A stretch of 64,000 nt of DNA from Opitutaceae bacterium (lineage in GTDB: Bacteria > Verrucomicrobiota > Verrucomicrobiia > Opitutales > Opitutaceae): positions 1-64,000 of the forward strand of contig PLXS01000025.1 in assembly GCA_003151515.1 (NCBI GenBank). Direction: 5' to 3'. Positions 34,840 to 43,340 of the stretch are shown one piece after another (position 1 is the first letter of the stretch; each line of letters opens with the position of its first letter). A model generated the notes under the pieces. It saw nothing but the letters and a program-made list of their open reading frames with translations, was not told where the DNA came from and did no database searches. The translations under genes were made by a program, and so were the position numbers.

Positions 34840-34900
34840 TGGAGATGCTTGGCGGCCGATCGACCTTGATAGGACGGTCTTTCAGGCGTAACTTTGCAAG

Positions 34901-35527
34901 ATGTCTTCAGCGACCAAATTTCTGATAGGGCTCGCCGCATTGTGCGTGTTGCTTGCCATACTGGCGGTGTCCAGCTACAATCGTCTGATCGGCCTGCAAC
35001 AGGCCACCGACGCTCAGTGGGCGCAGGTGCAGAATGTCTACCAACGCCGCGCCGACCTTGTGCCGAACCTCGTCTCCACAGTCTCGGGGGCCGCCAACTT
35101 CGAGAAGTCCACCCTGATGGCGGTCACGGAGGCCCGGGCATCCGTGGGCAGGGTGCAGCTTCCGGCAGGAACGGCGCCGACCGACGCGGCCCAGCTTGCG
35201 GCGTTCCAGCAGGCGCAGGGCCAGCTCGGATCCGCCCTCTCCCGCCTGCTCGCCGTCTCCGAGCGCTATCCGGAGCTCAAGGCGACGGCCGGATTCCGCG
35301 ACCTCCAGGCACAACTCGAGGGGAGCGAGAACCGCATCGCCGTGGAGCGTGGCCACTTCAACGAGGCGGTCCAGGCATACGACACGGCGATCCGAAGCTT
35401 CCCCGGGATGTTCTTCGCAGGTCCGATGGGCCTTGCCACGCGGCCGTATTTCACGGCGACGGCGGGCTCTGAGACCCCGCCGAAGGTCCAGTTCGACTTC
35501 AACGCCCCGGCCCCGGCGAAGCCGTGA
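34901..35527 (+). CDS. LemA family protein
   Basis: 208 residues. One N-terminal membrane helix (LIGLAALCVLLAILAV) is followed by the LemA signature YNRLIGLQQATDAQWAQVQN and RRADLVPNLVSTV, then a helical bundle. LemA proteins are membrane-anchored with the bulk outside the cytoplasm and are usually encoded with TPM-domain proteins, as here. The molecular role is unclear. The stop overlaps the start of the next gene by 4 bases. Confidence 0.93.
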   Translation: MSSATKFLIGLAALCVLLAILAVSSYNRLIGLQQATDAQWAQVQNVYQRRADLVPNLVSTVSGAANFEKSTLMAVTEARASVGRVQLPAGTAPTDAAQLAAFQQAQGQLGSALSRLLAVSERYPELKATAGFRDLQAQLEGSENRIAVERGHFNEAVQAYDTAIRSFPGMFFAGPMGLATRPYFTATAGSETPPKVQFDFNAPAPAKP

Positions 35528-36288
35528 ACTTTCGCGGCATCGCACTGGCGTCGCTCGCGCTTGCAGCGACGGGCCTGCGGGCGTCCGAGGTCATTCCCCC
35601 GGCGCCCGCCGCGCACTTCAATGACTACGCCTCGCTCATTGGCCCGTCGACCGCCGCCCGGCTTGAGCAGGAGCTCGATCAGTTCGAGCGGCAAACGTCC
35701 AACCAGGTGCTGGTGGCCATCTTCCCCTCGATGCAAAGCGACTCGTCTGTCGAGGACTACACGGTGCGCGTGGCGCAGGCCTGGCGTGCCGGCCTCAAGG
35801 GCCGTGACAACGGCGCCATTCTATTTGTCTTCGTCCAAAGCCACCAGATGTACATCCAGGTGGGCTACGGCCTCGAGGGAAGCCTGACAGACGCAACCTG
35901 CAGAAGGATTATCGCCGACGAAATCACGCCGGCATTCAAGAAGGGCAACTACGACCAGGGGGTCTCGGCGGGCGTGGCCGCGATCCTCGCGGCAACGCGC
36001 GGCGAGTACAAGGGAACGGGGAGCACGGTGGCGGACCAGGGGGCGCGCCAGTCGTCACTTTGGCCGCTCCTGTTCATCGTCGTTGTCGTCGTCGTGCTCA
36101 GCTACGTGCGCCGGCAGGCCTACGTGTACAGCGGGAGGGGCAGAGGGGGATTCGGCACCGGCATGCTGGCCGGAATGATGCTGGGCGGCGGCGGCGGGGG
36201 CTTCTCGGGGGGCGGCGGGTTCGGGGGCGGGGGCTTCTCGGGAGGCGGGGGAGGTTTCGGCGGAGGAGGAGCGGGAGGGAGCTGGTGA
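35524..36288 (+). CDS. TPM-domain (YgcG-type) membrane protein with Gly-rich tail
   Basis: 254 residues with a signal peptide. The TPM domain (~25-150) contains HFNDYASLIGPSTAARLEQE and ILFVFVQSHQMYIQVGYGLE with GSLTDATCRRI. One membrane helix follows (SLWPLLFIVVVVVVLSYV), then a ~40-residue Gly/Ser/Phe tail (GGGGGFSGGGGFGGGG). TPM proteins have been linked to photosystem repair, cell-envelope processes or phosphatase activity. The gene is translationally coupled to lemA before it and to the second TPM gene after it. Confidence 0.92.
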   Translation: MNFRGIALASLALAATGLRASEVIPPAPAAHFNDYASLIGPSTAARLEQELDQFERQTSNQVLVAIFPSMQSDSSVEDYTVRVAQAWRAGLKGRDNGAILFVFVQSHQMYIQVGYGLEGSLTDATCRRIIADEITPAFKKGNYDQGVSAGVAAILAATRGEYKGTGSTVADQGARQSSLWPLLFIVVVVVVLSYVRRQAYVYSGRGRGGFGTGMLAGMMLGGGGGGFSGGGGFGGGGFSGGGGGFGGGGAGGSW

Positions 36289-36725
36289 TGCATTGGCGCC
36301 TTTACATGCCAAGGATTGACCATGAGCGCGTTCTCGCTGCGATCCGGGGCGCCGAGGCGAAGACCTCGGGAGAGATTCGCGTGCTGATCGTAAGGCACAA
36401 GGTGCTGGACCCCGTGGCTGCGGCGAAAGCATACTTTGGGCGCATGGGCATGGAGAAGTCCCGGCACCGCAACGGCGTCCTCATATTCCTGGCCCCGCTT
36501 TCCCGGAGTTTCGCGGTCATCGGTGACTCCGGGATTCACGAGAAATGCGGCGATTCATTCTGGGTGGATCTGGCGGCAGCGATGGGCGCCCGGTTCCGGC
36601 AGAAGGCCTTCACTGACGGATTGGTTCATGGGATCGAGCGCGCGGGAGAGCTGCTGGCAGGCGCATTCCCACGGGCGACCGCTGATGGAGCCGCCGGCAA
36701 GGCGACCGCTGAGGAGGTCGACTAG
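36288..36725 (+). CDS. Second TPM-domain protein, soluble
   Basis: 145 residues from the ATG at 36288, which overlaps the previous TGA by one base (TGATG). A short TPM domain is present: ERVLAAIRGAEAKTSGEIRV, AAKAYFGRMGMEKSRHRNGV, SFAVIGDSGIHEK. There is no signal peptide or membrane helix, unlike its partner. LemA-TPM-TPM triplets of this design are common and suggest one functional unit at the membrane. Specific activity unknown. Confidence 0.9.
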   Translation: MHWRLYMPRIDHERVLAAIRGAEAKTSGEIRVLIVRHKVLDPVAAAKAYFGRMGMEKSRHRNGVLIFLAPLSRSFAVIGDSGIHEKCGDSFWVDLAAAMGARFRQKAFTDGLVHGIERAGELLAGAFPRATADGAAGKATAEEVD

Positions 36726-36810
36726 CGGCGACCCCGCGCGGGCGCCGTTGGCCGCCTTATTGCGGCGATTGTCTGTCACTTTTTGACGGTTGGAGGGTTA
36801 TGGGGGGAGC

Positions 36811-39261
36811 ATGGGCCCGCACATCCCCTATTGGCATGACGCACGCATGGCGCTTCGCGCCCTGAAAAGGGACAAGGGCTTCACGGCAACGGCCCTCCTC
36901 ACCTTTGGCCTCTGCATAGGGGCCAACGTTGCGCTCTTTGCGGTGGTGAACGCCGTACTCATCAGTCCCCTGCCCTATCCTAATCCGGGCCAACTGGTTA
37001 CGGTTTTCAACCGCTATCCGAAGGCCGGTGTCGACCGGTCCGGGGTGTCCGTGCCCCACTACCTTGAACGAGGCGCAGGGGTCGCCGCGTTCGTCGAGGC
37101 GGGGGCGTTCAGGCCCTCGGGCGCGACGATCGGCGAGTCCGGCGCGCCAGAGCACGTGAGCGCGCTCCAGGTGACGCCCTCATTCCTGCGAACGCTGGGC
37201 ATCACGCCCGCCCTGGGCCGCAACTTCGCCGACGAGGAGGGCTTCTACGGCAAGAACAACGTGGTCATCATCAGCGACGGCCTCTGGCGCCAGAACTACA
37301 ACGGCGCCAAGGATGTCGTGGGGCGCAAGCTCAGGCTGGGTACGGAGCCGCAGACGATAATCGGCGTCATGGCGCCCCGGTTCGCCTTCGGAACCGAGCG
37401 CCCGCAGCTCATCTTTCCCCTGTGCTTCAGCGATGACGACAAGAAGCCCGAGCGCCGGCATTCGAACAACATGGGGATGATCGCGCGGCTGCGCCCCCGG
37501 GCCTCGATAGCCCAGGCCCAGGCGCAGGTTGACGCGGTGAATGCGAGCGCCCTGGTGGCGGACCCCTACGCCAAGATCGTGGTCGACGCGGGATTCTCAA
37601 CCAAGGTCGTGGACCTGCACCAGGATTTCGTCACCGAGGCCCGGCCCGGCCTGCTCCTGCTCCAGGCGGGCGTGGCGTTTCTCCTTCTGATCGGCGCCGT
37701 CAACCTCGCCAACCTTCTCCTCGTGCGCGCGAGCGCGCGCCACAAGGAATTTTCGGTCAGGCAGGTCCTGGGCGCCGGGCGAGGCCAGATCGCGCGGCTT
37801 CTCCTCGCCGAAACCCTCGTGCTCGCGCTGGCCGGATGCGCCCTGGGCCTCGCGATCGGGTGGGCCGGATTGCGCGGACTGGAGGCCCTCGGGGCGGATG
37901 ACCTCCCCCACTTCGTGCCCTACGGCCTCGACACCCGCGTTTGCATGGCCGCCCTTGGCCTCTCCATCTTGACCGGCCTGCTGCTGGCCGTGCCCATGAT
38001 CTGGCATAGCCTCAGGGGCAACCTTGCCCAGGCCCTGTCGGTCGAATCGAGGGGCGGAACAACTTCTCGTGCGACGCACCGGCTGCGCCATGCCCTCATA
38101 ACCGCCCAGTTTGCCCTAGCCTTCACGTTGCTCTGCGGCGCCGGCCTCCTGGGCCTCAGTTTCGCCAGGATTCTCGCGGTCAACCCGGGATTCCGCCCGG
38201 AAAACGTCCTGACGGGCGGCGTCTCGGCGCCCTATGCCCGTTACAAGGAGGAGAAGCAGCGCCTGGCCCTCGTCAGGCGCTTGGGCGCCGAGCTGCGAGC
38301 CATCCCCGGGGTCTCGGCCGTGGGCTTCTCGACCAACCTGGCCTTCACCAACAATCTGAGCGACGACGCGATCAGCATAGAGGGACAGCCCCCTGCGCCC
38401 GGCGAGTCCCTGCACACGCACTACATGAGCGGAGTCGACGGCGACTTCTTCACGGCGCTGGGCGTTCCATTGAGGGAGGGGCGACTGCTGACCGACGCCG
38501 ATTCCGACCATTCTCGTAGGGTATGCGTGGTCGACGAGGATATGGCCCGGCGCTACTGGCCTGGAAAGAGCGCGGTCGGGCGCCGCATCTTCAACGGGGC
38601 CCCCGGGAAGCCCGAGGAGGCCTACACTATCGTGGGCGTCGTCGGCGCGGCCAAGCAGACAAACCTGGAGGACCAGAAGGCCACAGGCTGCGTCTATTTT
38701 CCGTTCATGGACTATGCCGGCCAGCACATTACCGCCGTATTGAGGACCGCCCAGGCGCCCGAGGCGGCGGGGACCGCGTTCCGGGCCGCCGTCCTGCGCG
38801 TCGACCCGGAGCTTCCGCTCGAGGACATGAAGCCGATGAGCGCCTGGATAGACGAGAGCCTCAAGGGCCGCAGGTCGCCCATGATGCTCGCCGGGATCTT
38901 CGCCGGCGTCGCCCTTGTGCTCGCCGCCATCGGGATCTACGGCGTGCTCGCCTACGCCGTCGCGCAGCGCAGGCGCGAGATCGGCGTTCGCATGGCCCTC
39001 GGAGCCCTGCCCCAGCAGATTCGCATGCAGTTCCTCTCCATCGGGGTGAGGCTTGTCCTCGTGGGCTCCGCGCTCGGCGCGGTCGGCGGCTGGCTGACCG
39101 GAAGGGCGATGCAGGGCCTGCTCTTCGGTGTGGGGGCCGCCCAGCCCTCCGTCTTCGTGGCGACCGCCGCCGTCCTTGCGAGCGTCGCGATGGCGGCCTG
39201 CTTGCTCCCGGCGGTCAGGGCGGCGCGCGTGCCGCCCATGGAGGCGCTCCGGTCGGAATAG
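36811..39261 (+). CDS. Orphan MacB/FtsX-type ABC permease (duplicated, ADOP family)
   Basis: 816 residues from the ATG at 36811, with GGGGGAG just upstream; a TTG at 36790 is less likely. Two MacB-type halves are visible. Each has a periplasmic core domain (first near NAVLISPLPYPNPGQL) and FtsX-type membrane helices (FLLLIGAVNLANLLLVRASA; later IFAGVALVLAAIGIYGVLAY and REIGVRMALGALPQQIR). This is the layout of the duplicated orphan permeases abundant in Acidobacteria and Verrucomicrobia. No ATPase gene is adjacent. The substrate is unknown; related MacB systems export or mechanically transmit across the envelope. Confidence 0.9.
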   Translation: MGPHIPYWHDARMALRALKRDKGFTATALLTFGLCIGANVALFAVVNAVLISPLPYPNPGQLVTVFNRYPKAGVDRSGVSVPHYLERGAGVAAFVEAGAFRPSGATIGESGAPEHVSALQVTPSFLRTLGITPALGRNFADEEGFYGKNNVVIISDGLWRQNYNGAKDVVGRKLRLGTEPQTIIGVMAPRFAFGTERPQLIFPLCFSDDDKKPERRHSNNMGMIARLRPRASIAQAQAQVDAVNASALVADPYAKIVVDAGFSTKVVDLHQDFVTEARPGLLLLQAGVAFLLLIGAVNLANLLLVRASARHKEFSVRQVLGAGRGQIARLLLAETLVLALAGCALGLAIGWAGLRGLEALGADDLPHFVPYGLDTRVCMAALGLSILTGLLLAVPMIWHSLRGNLAQALSVESRGGTTSRATHRLRHALITAQFALAFTLLCGAGLLGLSFARILAVNPGFRPENVLTGGVSAPYARYKEEKQRLALVRRLGAELRAIPGVSAVGFSTNLAFTNNLSDDAISIEGQPPAPGESLHTHYMSGVDGDFFTALGVPLREGRLLTDADSDHSRRVCVVDEDMARRYWPGKSAVGRRIFNGAPGKPEEAYTIVGVVGAAKQTNLEDQKATGCVYFPFMDYAGQHITAVLRTAQAPEAAGTAFRAAVLRVDPELPLEDMKPMSAWIDESLKGRRSPMMLAGIFAGVALVLAAIGIYGVLAYAVAQRRREIGVRMALGALPQQIRMQFLSIGVRLVLVGSALGAVGGWLTGRAMQGLLFGVGAAQPSVFVATAAVLASVAMAACLLPAVRAARVPPMEALRSE

Positions 39262-39285
39262 GGCGATGCGTCCGCCCGGCCGGCC

Positions 39286-40275
39286 TTAGGGTGAGAGGAG
39301 GCGCCCCGCGAGCTGCGCCTCGAAGCCGTCCATGTTCCTCCACCGGATGGCCACCCTTGCCGTGAACGGGCCGTCCGCCGAGCGCCGGGTGAACCCGTCG
39401 TCCGTGACCTGGAAGCGGGTGGCCTCGGTCTCCACGAGGTCCTCCGAGTAGGCCAGGTACACGGCCACCGTGTCGTAGAGGGTCGTCGAGCGCGTGCTGA
39501 AGAAGTCGCATGTCATCCAGTTCTGCCGGGGAGCGAAGATGCAGTAGCTGGTGACGAGCGTCCTGAGCAGGGGGTCGGCCGTGGCGCTCCAGATCGCGTG
39601 GTAGCGCTCGCCGGAGAGGCTCACAAGGCCGCACGTGTCCAAGGGGGTTATGAGGATGTCGCGCCACGGCGCCGAGAGCACCGCGCGAAGGGCCGCGGGA
39701 TCGACCTTCACGTTCCATTCCGCCGAGACGGGGCCACCGTCGTAGCCGCGGTCGAAGCTTCCGAACATGCCCACGAGCCTGCATTTCGTCGCGATGTCCG
39801 GCGCGCGCTGGAGCGCCTTCGCCAGGTTAGGCACGGGGCCGATGGCGATGATGGTGACGGGCTGCGAGGACTTCTCGATGGTGTCTATCAACGCCGCCAC
39901 CCCATCCGCATAGACGCGTCCGGGGTACTTCGCGATGTCGTAGCCCGCAACCCAGGGGGCGAGGGTCTTGTTGTCGTTGGCGGACGGCCCTGAATTCTCG
40001 CCAATGGCGACCGGGATGTCGGTGCGGCCCGCGCCCTCCAGGAAACGTGCTGCGACGGCCGCTCGGTACCGGGTATCGATGGTGTCGGTAAGCACGAGCT
40101 TCAGGTCGAGCTCGGGCGACCTGAGGGCGAGGGCCAGCGCCCAGCAGTCATCGATGTCGGTGCCGATGTCGGTCACAAGGATGACAGGCGTGCGAGGCGC
40201 CGCGGCCGCAGGCTGCGCGGCGCCGAGCGGCGCCACGCCGAGGATCAAGCCGAGGGCGATGTGTTGCAGTCTCAT
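39286..40275 (-). CDS. Secreted inosine-uridine type nucleoside hydrolase
   Basis: 329 residues with a signal peptide (ALGLILGVAPLGAAQPAAAA). The Ca2+-binding motif VTDIGTDIDDCWAL, EWNVKVDPAAL and the later TLYDTVAVYL Asp fit the family. It hydrolyses the N-glycosidic bond of nucleosides to base and ribose, here outside the cytoplasm. Its start overlaps the ribokinase stop by 4 bases. With the sugar transporter upstream it makes a logical three-gene path: external nucleoside cleavage, ribose uptake and ribose phosphorylation. Confidence 0.88.
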   Translation of the reverse strand: MRLQHIALGLILGVAPLGAAQPAAAAPRTPVILVTDIGTDIDDCWALALALRSPELDLKLVLTDTIDTRYRAAVAARFLEGAGRTDIPVAIGENSGPSANDNKTLAPWVAGYDIAKYPGRVYADGVAALIDTIEKSSQPVTIIAIGPVPNLAKALQRAPDIATKCRLVGMFGSFDRGYDGGPVSAEWNVKVDPAALRAVLSAPWRDILITPLDTCGLVSLSGERYHAIWSATADPLLRTLVTSYCIFAPRQNWMTCDFFSTRSTTLYDTVAVYLAYSEDLVETEATRFQVTDDGFTRRSADGPFTARVAIRWRNMDGFEAQLAGRLLSP

Positions 40276-41201
40276 TTCCTTAGAAGACGGTCGATCTCCC
40301 GGCGCGTGGGTATCGAAGGCTGGGCCCCGGGCCTTGTGACCGAAATGGCGGCCGCGGCGTGGGCGAATCGCACCGCATCATGCAGGGCGGCGCCCTCGGC
40401 CAGACTCACCGCCAGCGCCCCGTTGAAGACGTCGCCGGCCGCCGTGGAGTCCACCGCCCTGACGCTGAAGCCGGGGACAAGCCGCGATCCCGCCCGCGTG
40501 GCCACGAGCGCGCCCTGCGCCCCGAGGGTCACGATGACGGTGCTTACGCCGCGGCTGATTAGGATGCGGGCGGCCTTTGCGGCCGAGGCCGCGCCGGTTA
40601 CGCGGACGCCCGTCAGGAGCGAGGCCTCATGCTCATTGGGCGTGAGCAGGGAAACGTTGCGAAGGAGGGCGCGCGGGAGCGCCTGGGCGGGCGCAGGGTT
40701 CAGGATGACCGTCACCTTCGATTTGCGGGCGATTCGGGCGGCGGCCGCGACGGACGCCAGCGGCGTCTCCAGCTGCAGCAGGAGCACGCGGGAGCGCGCG
40801 ATCGTCGTCCGGGCCGCAGCGACGTCGCCCGGCGTCAGGCGCTGGTTCGCGCCGCCCGCCACCCCGATGCTGTTCTCGCCGTCGGCCCCGACGAAGATGA
40901 GCGCGACTCCCGAGGGCCGGGACCGGTCGCGAACGACGCGCGAGACGTCCACCCCCTCCCTGCGGAATCCCGCGAGCGCCTCGTCCCCCATGGAGTCCCT
41001 GCCGAGCCTGGCGACGAGGGCGACGCGGCCTCCCGCGCGCCTCGCGGCGACGGCCTGGTTCGCCCCCTTGCCCCCCGCGGCCGTTGCGAATTGCCCCCCG
41101 AGGAGCGTCTCACCGGGCCCGGGGATGCGGGCAAGGCGCAGGATCATGTCGGTGTTGGAGCTTCCAACCACGACGACGGAGCTTTTGGCGGAGCGGGCCA
41201 T
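40272..41201 (-). CDS. rbsK: Ribokinase
   Basis: 309 residues of the PfkB family. The substrate motif GGKGANQAVAARRAGG lies near the N-terminus and the catalytic motif DSTAAGDVFNGALAVSLAEG near the C-terminus. It phosphorylates ribose to ribose-5-phosphate in the cytoplasm. The length is that of E. coli RbsK. It is the middle gene of the nucleoside/ribose operon on the minus strand. Confidence 0.92.
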   Translation of the reverse strand: MARSAKSSVVVVGSSNTDMILRLARIPGPGETLLGGQFATAAGGKGANQAVAARRAGGRVALVARLGRDSMGDEALAGFRREGVDVSRVVRDRSRPSGVALIFVGADGENSIGVAGGANQRLTPGDVAAARTTIARSRVLLLQLETPLASVAAAARIARKSKVTVILNPAPAQALPRALLRNVSLLTPNEHEASLLTGVRVTGAASAAKAARILISRGVSTVIVTLGAQGALVATRAGSRLVPGFSVRAVDSTAAGDVFNGALAVSLAEGAALHDAVRFAHAAAAISVTRPGAQPSIPTRREIDRLLRK

Positions 41202-41225
41202 TTGTTTCGCCTTGCTGTCAGCCGC

Positions 41226-42242
41226 TCAGGACTTGGAGAGGATCAACAGGCCCAGACCCACGACATAGAACAGGAACATCGCGACCAAGAGCCCGTTCGT
41301 CCCCTTCGGCGCCCCTTTGAACTCCTTCCAGACAAAGACCCCCCACAGGGCGCCGACAAGGGTCGCCCCCTGGCCGAGTCCGTACGAGAGCGCCGCCCCT
41401 GCCCTCGTGCTCGCGATGATGTTGAGCGACATCCCCGTGCTCCAGATCATCCCGCCGAGAACGCCGACGGCGTGCAGGCGCAGGGTGCCCTTCCTGAAGT
41501 AATCCAGGAACGGAACCGGCTCGCCCGTGAACGGCCTTATCATGATCGCCGAATTCCAGACGAAGTTCGAGAGGAGGACGCCGGCGCTAAAGACGACGAC
41601 GGCCGTGTAGGGGCTGAGCTTGCCCGCCTCGAGGACCAGGCCCGAGCCGTGCGCCTCGATCCTGCCCATGGCCTGGGCAACGTACTTGTAGAAGAGCCCC
41701 ATCAGCGCGCCCGCCGCCACGGAGAGGATGATCCCCTTCGCGGAGGCGCCGCCTCCGCCCGTCGAGAGCTTCCTGTAGGCGAGCGCGTCTAGAACGATGG
41801 CCAGGGCGACGCAGCCGACCCCCGCGGCCAGCATCGGCGGGTTGCCCTCATGGGTGGACAGGTAGGTCGTCAGCACCCCAAGGACCAGCGCGAGGCCGAC
41901 TCCCACGGGAAACGCGACGGCCATGCCCGCAATGTCGATGGCCGCGACAAGCAGGATGTTCGAGAGGTTGAAGATGACGCCGCCCAGGAACGCCGAAGCG
42001 ACCCAGCGCGAGTCGGCCTGGTGGAGGTCCGCCGCGAGGGGCCGCCCGTACTGGCCGTGGCTGCCTAGCGTCTGGCCGAGGATGAGCGCTAGCAGCAGCA
42101 CGCCCACCGCGTAATCCCAGTAGAACAGCTGGAAGCGCCATTCGCGGCTCGCGAGCTTCTGGGTGTTCGCCCACGAGCCCCAGCAGAGCATCGTCACGAT
42201 GCAAAGCGCGACGGCCAGCGGGTAGGATTGTACGATGAACAT
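41226..42242 (-). CDS. Sugar permease of the GRP/RhaT-like group
   Basis: 338 residues with ten membrane helices. The opening AVALCIVTMLCWGSWANTQK and the LFYWDYAVGVLL stretch are typical of the DMT-superfamily glucose/ribose uptake proteins. The C-terminal part (STGMSLNIIASTRAGAALSY) keeps the family pattern. Given the ribokinase and nucleoside hydrolase downstream, ribose is the likely substrate. A very stable hairpin ends 4 bases before its start codon. Confidence 0.85.
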   Translation of the reverse strand: MFIVQSYPLAVALCIVTMLCWGSWANTQKLASREWRFQLFYWDYAVGVLLLALILGQTLGSHGQYGRPLAADLHQADSRWVASAFLGGVIFNLSNILLVAAIDIAGMAVAFPVGVGLALVLGVLTTYLSTHEGNPPMLAAGVGCVALAIVLDALAYRKLSTGGGGASAKGIILSVAAGALMGLFYKYVAQAMGRIEAHGSGLVLEAGKLSPYTAVVVFSAGVLLSNFVWNSAIMIRPFTGEPVPFLDYFRKGTLRLHAVGVLGGMIWSTGMSLNIIASTRAGAALSYGLGQGATLVGALWGVFVWKEFKGAPKGTNGLLVAMFLFYVVGLGLLILSKS

Positions 42243-42246
42243 GCGG

Positions 42247-42276
42247 GGTTCACCCGGCGGGCCCGCCGGGCGAACC
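42247..42276 (-). terminator. 30-base near-perfect GC hairpin between GNAT gene and sugar permease
   Basis: Left arm GGTTCACCCGGCGGG and right arm CCCGCCGGGCGAACC pair at all but one position with no loop bases left over. On the minus strand it lies 58 bases after the GNAT stop and ends 4 bases before the permease ATG. It could terminate the upstream lipid-type operon or mask the permease ribosome binding site. No U-run follows. Confidence 0.6.
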
Positions 42277-42334
42277 TGTGCTAGCCGCGGCCCCGATCCG
42301 CCGCAAGTCTAAGGATTCGCGGCCGCGTCGCCGC

Positions 42335-42934
42335 TCACGCCCGCTTGGAGAGGAGCGCCTCGAGGCGGGCCCTCACGGCGTCGCGCCATTCCTCCGCCGT
42401 CACGCTGTACATGACCGTGTCGCGCAGCGTCCCGTCCCTGCGAAGCTGCTGGCGCCGGATGACCCCGTCCTTGCGCGCGCCCAGCCTCTCGATCGCCGCC
42501 TGCGACCTCAGGTTCAGGTTGTCCGTACGCCACCCGACCACCGCGCAGCCCAGCTCGTCGAAGGCGTGCTCCAGGAGTCGCAGCTTGCAGGCCGTGTTGA
42601 CGTGCGTCCGCTGCCAGCTGCGCGCGTACCAGGTGTACCCGATCTCGACCCTGCTGGCGGCGGGGATGATGTCGTGGTAGCTCGTCGAGCCGACGACCGA
42701 CCCGCCCCGGGTCTCCCTGACGACCCACGGGCAGCGAACGCCTCGGTCGCGCTCCGCAAGCGCGGCATCGATGTACGCCTGCGTCTTGTCCGGCTCCGGC
42801 ACGGAGGTGAAGTTTAGCGTCCATAGCTCTCCGTCCGCTGCCGCAAGCCTGAGATCGGCCTCGTGCTCAAGGCCCATGGGCTCCAGCCGCACGCCCCGGC
42901 CCTCGAGGACGACGTTCGGGTCTACTCGAATCAC
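42335..42934 (-). CDS. GNAT acetyltransferase (RimJ/RimL-like)
   Basis: 199 residues, GTG start at 42934. The GNAT core includes VVGSTSYHDIIPAASRVEIG, YTWYARSWQRTHVNTACK and NLRSQAAIERLGARKDGVIR, a pattern of the RimJ/RimL group that acetylates protein N-termini or small amines. It is the last gene of a long co-directional run and starts 12 bases after the VOC gene stop. Its link to the lipid-type pathway upstream is unknown; it may be a passenger. Confidence 0.85.
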   Translation of the reverse strand: MIRVDPNVVLEGRGVRLEPMGLEHEADLRLAAADGELWTLNFTSVPEPDKTQAYIDAALAERDRGVRCPWVVRETRGGSVVGSTSYHDIIPAASRVEIGYTWYARSWQRTHVNTACKLRLLEHAFDELGCAVVGWRTDNLNLRSQAAIERLGARKDGVIRRQQLRRDGTLRDTVMYSVTAEEWRDAVRARLEALLSKRA

Positions 42935-42946
42935 GGTCCCTGGGCC

Positions 42947-43336
42947 CTAAAGCGCCGGGAACGGCGTCGCCCTCCGGACAAGCTGCAGCGGAATGCCCCA
43001 GGGATCGCGAAGCATGATCAGGAATGAGCCGTCGGGCAGGGATTCCTCGTAAGCCGGGGTGGCTCCGGCGGCGAGCAGCCTGAGGCGCACGGCGTTGGGA
43101 TCCTCGGCGACGAAAGCGACGTGAAAGCAGAGCGGATGGGCGGCCTTGTAGTCGGGATAGGGGGCCGCGGGGTTGCTGTAGAGCTCGATTATCACGCGGC
43201 CGGAGTCGTCCGCCAGGAACGTCGTGTAGGGCGCGTCGCTGCGGGTCCTCGCGATCCTTAGCCCGAGGTGGCTCATGTACCATTGGACCGCCGCGCGCGC
43301 GTCCGGCACGTTCAGTGCGAAGTGTTCGAATTTCAT
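42947..43336 (-). CDS. VOC-family protein
   Basis: 129 residues, one VOC unit pair: KFEHFALNVPDARAAVQWYM, IIELYSNP, LCFHVAFVAEDPNAV and LIMLRDPWGIPLQLV. His6, Glu of IIELYS, His of CFHVAF and a late acidic or polar residue could bind metal as in glyoxalases. The family includes isomerases and dioxygenases. It starts 4 bases after the OleB-like gene stop. Substrate unknown. Confidence 0.8.
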   Translation of the reverse strand: MKFEHFALNVPDARAAVQWYMSHLGLRIARTRSDAPYTTFLADDSGRVIIELYSNPAAPYPDYKAAHPLCFHVAFVAEDPNAVRLRLLAAGATPAYEESLPDGSFLIMLRDPWGIPLQLVRRATPFPAL

Positions 43337-43340
43337 CGTG

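Noticed and set aside
34864..34878. Fnr-like site (TTGATAGGACGGT) upstream of lemA
   Set aside because: Only one half-site matches; the second half lacks ATCAA or GTCAA.
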